Source: an uncultured Ruminococcus sp.
GTDB taxonomy: Bacteria; Bacillota; Clostridia; Oscillospirales; Ruminococcaceae
Assembly: GCA_947174085.1 (NCBI GenBank)
Contig: CAMWHN010000136.1
Coordinates: 1-6,089, forward strand
Length of the DNA: 6,089 nt
Direction: 5' to 3'
The notes under the pieces were generated by a model. That model had not been told where the DNA came from. It searched no databases and saw only the letters and a program-made list of their open reading frames with translations. Shown piece by piece: positions 1 to 5,795 of the stretch. The translations under genes and the position numbers were made by a program. Numbering within the stretch: the first letter of the stretch is position 1; every line of letters begins with the position of its first letter.

Positions 1-1974
1 ATAAAGCATTTTAAAAATAGGACTTTTATCACAAAAAGCATTTGTTAATTTTTTACGATTTGTTTTTGTGATATAAGCTGATAATGAAATTTTAGCAACT
101 TTTCCGTTTTCAAATATAAATATTAATTTACCGGAATAATCTACAGTTGCAATCATGGCAATTATTTTTTCATTTTCATCAAAACCGAGTTTCACAGGAA
201 TATAATCGCCTAATAAACTAGCTTTACAATCTTCAAACGCACTGGCACGAATTTTATAAACTTGCGCCTGATTTGTAAAAAATAATAATTCTGTTTTATT
301 TGTGGCTTCTAACTGCTGAATGATATAATCATTTTCCTTTACTTTTTGTTCGCCACTCATACGCAAGGACAAAGGCGTAATTTTTTTAAAATAGCCGTCT
401 TTTGTTAAGAACAAATGCACAGCATAATCTGGTGTTTCATCTTCTAAAGGCAGTTCATCTGATTCAGTCGCATCATAAAACATTGTTTTTCTAGGCTGAC
501 CGTATTTTTTTGCCGTTGCTTTTAATTCCTGCATAATAATTTTTTTAATTCTAGCTGGATTTGCAAGAATATCTTCCATGTCTGAAATTTCAGCTTTTAA
601 TTTATCGACATCGGCAATTTTATTTAAAATATATTCTTGATTCAAATGCTTTAATTTAATTTCAGAAACATATTCAGCTTGGATTTCGTCCAGTTCAAAG
701 CCGTTGATTAAATTTTGAATGACTTGTAATTCTTGGTTAGTTTCTCTGATAATTTTAATTGTCTTGTCAATATCAGATAAAATTTTTTTCAAGCCTAATA
801 ATAAATGCAGTTTTTCTTTTTTCTTAGCTAAATCAAAATTAACACGACGTTTCACGCATTGTTGTCTGAATATCAGCCATTCTGTGAGAATTTCCCGAAT
901 GCCCATGACTTTTGGTGTATTGCCAATTAAAATATTAAAATTACACCCGAAACTGTCTTGTAATGGTGTTAATCGAAATAATTTCTGCATTAATTTTTCA
1001 ATATCTGTATTGCGCTTGACATCAATTGCTAGTCTGAAGCCATTGACATCAATTTCATCACGAGCATAAGTAATTTCTTTTAATTTTCCGGCTTTGCTTA
1101 ATTCTGTAATTTTATCTTTGATAGCTTCAAGCGTAGTCGTATAGGGAATTTCCGTAATTTCAATGCAACCGGCTGACTTATCATAATTCCATTTAGAACG
1201 CAATTTTAAACTGCCTCTGCCGGTTTCATAGACTTTTCGTAATTCAGATTCGTCATATAATAAAAATCCTCCTGATGGAAAATCAGGACCTTTTAACGTA
1301 GATAATATATCATGTTCTGGATTTTTTATCAAAGCAATGCAAGTTTCACATAATTCTGCCAAATTAAACGGACAAATATTACTTGCCATAGAAACGGCAA
1401 TACCCATATTGGCATTGACTAAAATAGACGGAAATGTTGCCGGCAAGAGTGACGGCTCTAGCATAGTATTATCATAATTTGGGACAAATTCGACAGTTTC
1501 TTTATCAATTTCACTGAATAAAGCTTCACAAATTGGTGCAAGTTTTACTTCTGTATATCTTGATGCTGCAAAAGCCATGTCACGAGAATAATGTTTGCCG
1601 AAATTGCCTTTTGAATCTACATAGGCATGTAATAAGCATTCATTGGCTCTGGTTAATCTTACCATAGTTTCATAAATAGCTTGGTCACCGTGCGGATTTA
1701 AACGCATGGTCTGCCCGACAACATTTGCAGATTTTGTTCTTTGTCCATTCAGCAAGCCCATTTTATACATCGTATATAATAATTTTCTATGTGACGGCTT
1801 AAATCCGTCAATTTCTGGCAACGCTCTTGAAATAATTACACTCATTGCATAAGGCAAATAATTTTTTTCAAGCGTGTCTGTAATTTCTTCTTCCTGCGTG
1901 ATTCCCGCATTTTCAAACCATGCGTCAAGCATTGGCTTTGGTTTTGATTTTAAAGACTGTTTCTTTCTTGCCAT
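1..1974 (-). CDS. parC: Type IIA DNA topoisomerase subunit A, ParC-like, C-terminus cut by window edge
   Basis: This is the DNA breaking-and-rejoining subunit of a type IIA topoisomerase, which works with an ATPase subunit (ParE/GyrB) to decatenate or relax DNA. The frame is open from the start to base 1, giving 658 residues without a stop. Seen in order: winged-helix core with SRALPEIDGFKPSHRKLLY (residues 49-67), the quinolone-region motif NPHGDQAIYETM (93-104), the active site ASRYTE with catalytic Tyr140 preceded by Arg139, a long charged coiled-coil region (about 370-500), then the start of a beta-pinwheel domain (VHLFLTKDGYF, about 523-533). No GyrA box (QRRGGxG) is present where one would fall, near residues 535-546, and Glu102 matches ParC Glu84; both favour topoisomerase IV over gyrase. 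Gln98 stands at the usual Ser80/83 position. Two ATGs are adjacent; the second (1974) lies 6 nt from AAAGGG (1981-1986), the first (1977) only 3 nt, so 1974 is preferred. The partner parE is not in the window. GyrA/ParC family membership is certain; the ParC assignment is probable. Confidence 0.93.
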   Translation of the reverse strand, partial: MARKKQSLKSKPKPMLDAWFENAGITQEEEITDTLEKNYLPYAMSVIISRALPEIDGFKPSHRKLLYTMYKMGLLNGQRTKSANVVGQTMRLNPHGDQAIYETMVRLTRANECLLHAYVDSKGNFGKHYSRDMAFAASRYTEVKLAPICEALFSEIDKETVEFVPNYDNTMLEPSLLPATFPSILVNANMGIAVSMASNICPFNLAELCETCIALIKNPEHDILSTLKGPDFPSGGFLLYDESELRKVYETGRGSLKLRSKWNYDKSAGCIEITEIPYTTTLEAIKDKITELSKAGKLKEITYARDEIDVNGFRLAIDVKRNTDIEKLMQKLFRLTPLQDSFGCNFNILIGNTPKVMGIREILTEWLIFRQQCVKRRVNFDLAKKKEKLHLLLGLKKILSDIDKTIKIIRETNQELQVIQNLINGFELDEIQAEYVSEIKLKHLNQEYILNKIADVDKLKAEISDMEDILANPARIKKIIMQELKATAKKYGQPRKTMFYDATESDELPLEDETPDYAVHLFLTKDGYFKKITPLSLRMSGEQKVKENDYIIQQLEATNKTELLFFTNQAQVYKIRASAFEDCKASLLGDYIPVKLGFDENEKIIAMIATVDYSGKLIFIFENGKVAKISLSAYITKTNRKKLTNAFCDKSPIFKMLY

Positions 1975-1995
1975 CATAATCCCTTTCTTTCTGTG

Positions 1996-2034
1996 AGCGA
2001 ATTTTTTTGACTTTATTATATTAACACATTCGCT
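1996..2034. repeat. 7-bp inverted repeat overlapping the parC promoter
   Basis: AGCGAAT at 1996-2002 and ATTCGCT at 2028-2034 are perfect inverted copies separated by 25 nt, with arm centres 32 bp apart (about three helical turns). One arm lies between the -35 and -10 of the parC promoter and the other in the presumed leader just after transcription start. The upstream arm would not be transcribed from this promoter, so a DNA-level operator is more plausible than an RNA hairpin. No binding protein can be named, and the arms are short enough that chance is possible. Confidence 0.4.
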
Positions 2035-2046
2035 TTGATTTGTCAA
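2018..2046 (-). promoter_or_regulatory. Sigma-A type promoter for parC
   Basis: Read on the minus strand, a perfect -35 TTGACA (2041-2046) is followed by 17 bp and TAATAT (2018-2023), which has an upstream TGn extended -10. A consensus TATAAT overlaps it at 2015-2020 but at a 20-bp spacing. Transcription would begin near 2011, leaving a leader of about 35 nt before the parC start. The -35 begins 7 nt after the radical SAM stop codon, and no hairpin terminator separates the two genes, so read-through from the upstream operon may add to parC transcription. Confidence 0.75.
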
Positions 2047-2052
2047 GAAAAA

Positions 2053-2994
2053 TTATGATTGATAATATTTCCCTTGCCAAGTATCAAGTTTTGCTTGTAA
2101 TTTATCAATACTGCCAAGGGTTTTAATTTTATTCCTGCTCCAATCTGGAGCTAATAATTTTGCCTTTTCGCCGTCACCTGTAATGCGTTCAATCACGGTT
2201 TCAGGAGGAAATAATTCTAATTGTTTCACGACAGTGAAAATATAATCTTCCTGTGTCATAGTCTGAATTTTTCCAGATTGATATAATTCCGCATATTTTG
2301 TATTTTGTAAAATATGCAGGAGCTGAATTTTGACTGCATCAGGCTTTAAACTTGCTAGTTGCTTAGCCGTCTGGAGCATATCAGAAAAAGTTTCTTCAGG
2401 CAAGCCATTAATCATATGCAAGCAAGTTCTGATATTTAAATTTTTTAATTTCTGATAATTTTCTAAAAATTCAGCATAATCATAGCCACGGTTAAAATTT
2501 TTTGCTGTTCTGTCATGAACGGTTTGCACACCAAGCTCAACAGTTAAATAAGTTCTCTGGTTTAAGTCAGCAAGATAATCCAGCACATCATCAGGCAAAC
2601 AATCGGGACGAGTGCCAATAGATAAGCCAATAATATCAGGAAATAAAATTGCTTGTTCAAATAGATTTTTTAAGTAATCTACAGGTGCATAAGTATTTGT
2701 GTGTACTTGAAAATAAGCAATTGCTTTTGCATGAGCATTTTGTTTTTTAATTCTGGCAAGTTCTGATTCTAATTGTTCTGTTAATGGGAGTGGCTTTGTA
2801 AATGCACCACTCCCACCATCACAGAATGCACAGCCATAAAAACCCTTTGTTCCGTCAAGATTCGGGCAAGTGAATCTTCCATCAAGAACGGCTTTATAAA
2901 CTCTATGCCCGAATACATGCTGATTATGATAATATAGTGTGTGATAGCGTTTATTATCATCTGAATATAGAAATTTATGATTCTGATTCAACAT
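2053..2994 (-). CDS. TIGR01212-family radical SAM protein (YhcC/YtqA type), putative tRNA-modification enzyme
   Basis: This is a cytoplasmic radical SAM iron-sulfur enzyme of the COG1242/TIGR01212 family. At 313 residues it matches the family length (about 310). The cluster-binding cysteines are Cys43, Cys55 and Cys58, with the family-specific CX11CX2C spacing inside CPNLDGTKGFYGCAFC. Further family blocks are KRYHTLYYH (15-23), YFQVHTNTY (94-102), SIGTRPDCLP (125-134), ELGVQT (153-158), HMINGLPEE (193-201), KIQLLHILQNT (222-232), ERITGDG (269-275) and the tail LLAPDWSRNKIKTLGSID (280-297). From memory, the B. subtilis homologue YtqA (proposed name MnmL) acts with methyltransferase YtqB/MnmM in making mnm5(s2)U at the tRNA wobble position; no ytqB homologue is in this window, so the role here is inferred. 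The start overlaps the end of the upstream membrane-protein gene by 20 nt; GGGAG (3005-3009 read in reverse) sits 10 nt before the ATG, so translation is probably coupled. It is the last gene of the operon. Confidence 0.93.
   Translation of the reverse strand: MLNQNHKFLYSDDNKRYHTLYYHNQHVFGHRVYKAVLDGRFTCPNLDGTKGFYGCAFCDGGSGAFTKPLPLTEQLESELARIKKQNAHAKAIAYFQVHTNTYAPVDYLKNLFEQAILFPDIIGLSIGTRPDCLPDDVLDYLADLNQRTYLTVELGVQTVHDRTAKNFNRGYDYAEFLENYQKLKNLNIRTCLHMINGLPEETFSDMLQTAKQLASLKPDAVKIQLLHILQNTKYAELYQSGKIQTMTQEDYIFTVVKQLELFPPETVIERITGDGEKAKLLAPDWSRNKIKTLGSIDKLQAKLDTWQGKYYQS
2785..2815 (-). repeat. Perfect 9-bp stem-loop inside the radical SAM gene
   Basis: TGGGAGTGG at 2785-2793 and CCACTCCCA at 2807-2815 are exact reverse complements around a 13-nt loop. 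The stem is G/C-rich against an AT-rich background and lies a few codons after the last cluster cysteine (Gly60 to Leu71). No U-tract follows it in the mRNA sense, so it is not an intrinsic terminator. It may pause ribosomes, affect mRNA stability, or be a by-product of the GGSG and KPLPL codons. Confidence 0.45.
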
Positions 2995-4543
2995 TTAGTA
3001 AAATCTCCCATGCAGATAAATTTAATTGATAATAAAAATCAATTCCTAGAAGTTCTTTTTGTGTTTGTAAATTTTCTTTTTCACCTAATTTTTCTAAATC
3101 ATTACTATCATAAAAAGATAAAGTTGCCCATGCGTCCCATGATAAATCACGCAACATATAAGTATCAAAATTTTCAAGATTTCCACTAAGATATTGATTT
3201 GCATTATAGCGTGTGATGAAAGCGTCAGGTCTGGAGAAGCAGAGTAAGCCAAACATCATAGTAAACGCAATAAAAGCAACTTTTCCAGCATTTAGCTTTG
3301 CGACAAACTGTTGAATAATAATTATCACAAAGCCAATCACTAACAAAAACATAAACCAAGTTGTATAAATTCGCATTCTGGTCATGCCATAATATTGAAT
3401 ATATAAAATCATTTTTGCAATGGCTGTGCCAGATAAAAATAACGAACAGAAACATAAATAAATGCTATAAATTTTTAAAACCAAAGGCTTTTCAGAAGCT
3501 GTTATTTTAGCATATTTGCTCATGCTTGTAATGACTAGAAAATTAATACAGCATACAATGCAAAGTTCAAAAAAGCCTTTTCTTGCGTATTCAGCGTAAG
3601 TATAACCCTCTGCAAGAACGCCCATAAATCCGCCCATAAAATAATTAATTTGTGAAATAATATATAAAATATATAAGATACAAATAGGTGTAACAGCTGT
3701 GTATAAAATCATATTAGGTATAAATCTTTTAGAAATCGCTTTCTGTTCACAGGTATCAGCGTCCAGAACAATGCTCCAGTGTGTAGAACTATAAAAACTA
3801 CTGAAAATCAAACAGCCGATTGGAATACCAATCAATGCATGAAAAACAAGAATCAGCATATTTTCAGGCGGAATCTTGAGGAATTTTCCAAGCAAAGCAG
3901 ACATATTTTCATCTGCCTGACAAAGCAGAGCTGCAACAAGAGCCGTCAACGGTAAAGCAATTGCTAAACCACCTAGAATATAACCTAAATTTTTCCAAAG
4001 ACCTTTGCTTTTATGAGAGCTGTTAATTGCACCAAAGCATTTATTCGTTTCAGCGAATGGCATTGCAATACTAGCCAATGGAATAGCTTGTGGGAGAAAT
4101 TTTAATACAAGATTCAGGGGGCTACTAACTCCCAGTAAAAACAAACCGCTGACAAGAATTAAAAATATCACTGTTAAATTTTTCAGTAATACATTGGCTG
4201 TAATTGTAAATACACAGGAAAATAGATATAATACAGCTATCATGAATTTATTTCCCTTTGAAATTTCATTTTCAGATTTTTTTACGAAAATAACTTCCAG
4301 TGTTGTGAATAGCCAATAAAAAATAGTTGTGAATAAGCCTGTTGTATGATAGAAAACAAATCTGACAAATAAAAAGCCTAGTATCATGCATAAAAAAGCT
4401 GAAATGCGTTCTATATTAGAATATTTAATTTCAGGTTTTGGAGGGGGTTCAGGCAATGGCATTGCAGGCGGAGGAGGGAGCTGTTCTGAAGGTGACTGCA
4501 ATGGCGGATAAATATTTTCGTAATTATTATTTTGATTTTCCAT
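2975..4543 (-). CDS. Polytopic membrane protein of the DUF4173/DUF4153 type with a proline-rich N-terminal tail
   Basis: A 522-residue integral membrane protein of unknown function. The N-terminus is a soluble, probably cytoplasmic tail in which 13 of residues 13-37 are proline, including PPPP (23-26) and PPP (33-35). About eleven hydrophobic segments follow, near residues 47-65, 69-88, 99-118, 122-140, 186-208, 228-250, 276-298, 325-342, 357-380, 393-413 and 420-437. The last 85 residues are soluble. Motifs I associate with DUF4173/DUF4153 proteins are YTYAEYARKGFFEL (314-327), YYGMTRMRIY (384-393), RPDAFITRYN (438-447) and LRDLSWDAWATL (464-475). The choice between the two DUF names is from memory and is the least certain part. 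The start is supported by GAAAGGAG (4553-4560 read in reverse) 9 nt before the ATG. It lies 34 nt after the DUF2809 gene and overlaps the radical SAM gene by 20 nt. No signal peptide or catalytic motif was recognised. Confidence 0.85.
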   Translation of the reverse strand: MENQNNNYENIYPPLQSPSEQLPPPPAMPLPEPPPKPEIKYSNIERISAFLCMILGFLFVRFVFYHTTGLFTTIFYWLFTTLEVIFVKKSENEISKGNKFMIAVLYLFSCVFTITANVLLKNLTVIFLILVSGLFLLGVSSPLNLVLKFLPQAIPLASIAMPFAETNKCFGAINSSHKSKGLWKNLGYILGGLAIALPLTALVAALLCQADENMSALLGKFLKIPPENMLILVFHALIGIPIGCLIFSSFYSSTHWSIVLDADTCEQKAISKRFIPNMILYTAVTPICILYILYIISQINYFMGGFMGVLAEGYTYAEYARKGFFELCIVCCINFLVITSMSKYAKITASEKPLVLKIYSIYLCFCSLFLSGTAIAKMILYIQYYGMTRMRIYTTWFMFLLVIGFVIIIIQQFVAKLNAGKVAFIAFTMMFGLLCFSRPDAFITRYNANQYLSGNLENFDTYMLRDLSWDAWATLSFYDSNDLEKLGEKENLQTQKELLGIDFYYQLNLSAWEILLNVESES

Positions 4544-4577
4544 AATAAATTACTCCTTTCAGATATGTATAATAAGT

Positions 4578-4970
4578 TTAGAAATTATGGTTGCATTTTG
4601 ATTTTAATAAAATCCCTGCATAAATCAATAACATGCCAATAAGATAACATAATAAATCTAACCAACTAAAGCTTGTGCCTAATAAAATACTCATCAGGCT
4701 ACCACGGGTAAAGCCTAATCTATCACTTAAATGAAAATACTGTGTGATTTCAGCAAAAAATCCAATGCCACAGACTAGCAAAGGCATAGCCTTCGGCAGA
4801 ATTTTCACAAAAATTCTTATCAAGCAATAAATTAACGGAATGACTAAAATATCACCTCCATAATCCCTAAGCAAAGTGCCACTGGGAACAAATTTGCCGA
4901 TTAAAATTTCCATGACTAGTAAAATAGCTGATAATAAGCTATAATAAAATAAATTAGCTTTTGTCTGCAT
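4578..4970 (-). CDS. DUF2809 family small membrane protein
   Basis: A 130-residue protein with four predicted membrane segments, near residues 8-28, 39-57, 61-79 and 104-122. The pattern is that of DUF2809: GKFVPSGTLLRDYGGD (25-40), an acidic residue in a membrane helix followed by glutamine (FFAEITQ, 71-77), then LLGTSFSWLDLLCYLIG (96-112). Conserved polar residues inside or beside helices (Asp36, Asp40, Glu74, Gln77, Asp105) suggest more than a structural role, but the family has no established function. It superficially resembles VanZ-like proteins. The ATG overlaps the last 17 nt of the XRE regulator gene and is preceded at 7 nt by GAAAGGAA (4978-4985 read in reverse), so the two are probably translated together. 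The protein ends in a short basic tail (KSKCNHNF). Confidence 0.88.
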   Translation of the reverse strand: MQTKANLFYYSLLSAILLVMEILIGKFVPSGTLLRDYGGDILVIPLIYCLIRIFVKILPKAMPLLVCGIGFFAEITQYFHLSDRLGFTRGSLMSILLGTSFSWLDLLCYLIGMLLIYAGILLKSKCNHNF

Positions 4971-5181
4971 TAGTATCTTCCTTTCTGTATTCTAAAATAT
5001 CTGCTGGTTGACAATCCAGTATTTCACAAAGTTTTTCCAGTGTAGAGAATCTGATTGCTTTGGCTTTCCCAGTTTTTAAAATAGATAAATTCGCCTGTGT
5101 AATATCCATTTTTTTTGCAAGCTCACCTGAGGAAATTTTACGCTTTGCCATGATAACATCAAGATTTATAATAATTGGCAT
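4954..5181 (-). CDS. Small XRE/Cro-type helix-turn-helix regulator (YozG-like, HTH_26)
   Basis: A 75-residue DNA-binding protein that is almost entirely one helix-turn-helix domain. The opening MPIIINLDVIMAKRK is typical of the YozG-like group. The helix-turn-helix covers about residues 16-55: LAKKMDIT (21-28) leads into the recognition helix QANLSILKTG (29-38), followed by FSTLEKLCEILDCQPADILEY (about 45-65). The short tail is acidic and hydrophilic. It has no sensor domain, so any signal probably comes through a partner. In many Bacillota this regulator is encoded next to a DUF2975 membrane protein, as here, and I infer that it controls its own operon. An in-frame TTG at 5199 would add six residues but overlaps the DUF2975 stop; the ATG at 5181 has a perfect AGGAGG 5 nt upstream and fits the family's N-terminus. 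It follows the DUF2975 gene by 14 nt and overlaps the DUF2809 gene by 17 nt. Confidence 0.92.
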   Translation of the reverse strand: MPIIINLDVIMAKRKISSGELAKKMDITQANLSILKTGKAKAIRFSTLEKLCEILDCQPADILEYRKEDTNADKS

Positions 5182-5186
5182 AATTT

Positions 5187-5192
5187 CCTCCT
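5187..5192 (-). promoter_or_regulatory. Consensus ribosome binding site that fixes the XRE gene start
   Basis: AGGAGG on the minus strand lies 5 nt before the ATG at 5181. It falls inside any reading frame begun at the TTG at 5199, so it argues for initiation at the ATG. It is the strongest ribosome binding site in the window and lies in the 14-nt gap after the DUF2975 stop. Confidence 0.85.
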
Positions 5193-5195
5193 GTC

Positions 5196-5657
5196 TCAAA
5201 TTGTATAATCGTTTTCTTCTTGCAGTGCAACGGCTTTATCAAAGACATTTTTTAATACTCTTAGAATTAATCCGAAAAATCCTGCTGCAAGTGCGACAAT
5301 AAAGCTTAAAAATCTCCAGAATCCAAATATAAAAAACGGAATTGATGCAAGAAAACAACACCAAGAAATAATTCTTAAATATTGGCAATTAATAGCAACA
5401 AAGACAATTTCATTTTTTAGATTCTGCAATAATTTTGCCAAATGAAATAAACAGACTTCTCCACAGATTGCAGCTAAATACAGGCAAATGCTTAAAGGAA
5501 AATAAACTGACCCTTCTAATAATCCTACGCCATGTCCATATTCGACATCATACCAATGCACCATAATAGGTGTACAACAGGCTAAAATAATAATTAATAC
5601 AAATAAAATTCTGACTAATGCCAGTGATAAACGCAAAGATTTCACTTGATTCCACAT
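5196..5657 (-). CDS. DUF2975 family membrane protein
   Basis: A 153-residue protein with four predicted membrane segments, near residues 11-32, 52-74, 95-115 and 117-136. The family signature is seen in the second half: the hydrophilic link NLKNEIVFVAINCQYLRIISW (79-99) between helices two and three, and the C-terminal stretch LRVLKNVFDKAVALQEEND (132-150) ending in YTI, where DUF2975 proteins usually end in an LKEENDLTI-like motif. That cytoplasmic tail beside a small XRE regulator is the common pairing (YoaS/YozG in B. subtilis, from memory). Function is unknown; a role in holding or signalling to the regulator is inference. It is the first gene of the operon, 36 nt from the promoter -10, with AAAGGAG (5668-5674 read in reverse) 10 nt before the ATG. 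It is the only gene with a visible stop that uses TGA; the others use TAA. Confidence 0.9.
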   Translation of the reverse strand: MWNQVKSLRLSLALVRILFVLIIILACCTPIMVHWYDVEYGHGVGLLEGSVYFPLSICLYLAAICGEVCLFHLAKLLQNLKNEIVFVAINCQYLRIISWCCFLASIPFFIFGFWRFLSFIVALAAGFFGLILRVLKNVFDKAVALQEENDYTI

Positions 5658-5692
5658 GATAAAATAGCTCCTTTCAAAAATTTTCTAATTCT

Positions 5693-5721
5693 AGTATAGC
5701 ACATCAATTATCATTTGTCAA
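5693..5721 (-). promoter_or_regulatory. Strong sigma-A type promoter of the DUF2975-XRE operon
   Basis: On the minus strand, a perfect -35 TTGACA (5716-5721) is followed by exactly 17 bp and TATACT (5693-5698, 5 of 6 matches). The spacer ends in TGC, giving an extended -10. Upstream is a run of A/T bases that could serve as an UP element, including the small inverted repeat GTTTTT/AAAAAC at 5724-5740. Transcription would begin near 5686, giving a leader of about 30 nt. This is the only promoter of this quality seen ahead of the five downstream genes. Confidence 0.85.
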
Positions 5722-5763
5722 TAGTTTTTTATCGAAAAACAATAAATTTTTTCTGTAAAAAAG

Positions 5764-5788
5764 AAAATGCTCTTTTGCAGAGCATTTT
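5764..5788 (-). terminator. Intrinsic terminator after mscS
   Basis: AAAATGCTCT (5764-5773) and AGAGCATTTT (5779-5788) form a perfect 10-bp stem around a 5-nt loop. On the minus strand it begins 7 nt after the mscS stop codon and is followed by a T-rich run (complement of 5754-5767). The plus strand also has a T-run after the stem (5785-5791), so it could work in both directions, although no plus-strand gene needs it. It separates mscS from the operon promoter. Confidence 0.88.
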
Positions 5789-5795
5789 TTTAGTT

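Noticed and set aside
719..1069. Plus-strand open frame of 116 codons
   Set aside because: It lies wholly opposite the conserved topoisomerase coding sequence and has no recognisable motif or ribosome binding site; a shadow frame.
2977..3189. Plus-strand open frame of 70 codons
   Set aside because: Antisense to the end of the DUF4173-type gene, which shows conserved motifs in its own frame.
3225..3455. Minus-strand open frame of 76 codons
   Set aside because: Out-of-frame reading within the DUF4173-type gene; its Cys/Tyr/Trp-rich composition is typical of a shadow.
4043..4058. Short inverted repeat ATTCG-N6-CGAAT in the DUF4173-type gene
   Set aside because: Only a 5-bp stem inside coding sequence, within chance expectation.
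4544..4577. Possible internal promoter (TATTAT/TATACA-like) between the DUF2809 and DUF4173-type genes
   Set aside because: No acceptable -35 hexamer at 16-18 bp; the gap is AT-rich and better explained as an ordinary intra-operon spacer with a ribosome binding site.
5182..5199. TTG start at 5199 adding six residues to the XRE regulator
   Set aside because: A perfect AGGAGG precedes the ATG at 5181 and would be read as codons if the TTG were used; the family normally begins at MPIIINLD.
5060..5302. Plus-strand open frame of 80 codons
   Set aside because: Antisense to both the XRE and DUF2975 genes, which are well supported by family motifs and ribosome binding sites.
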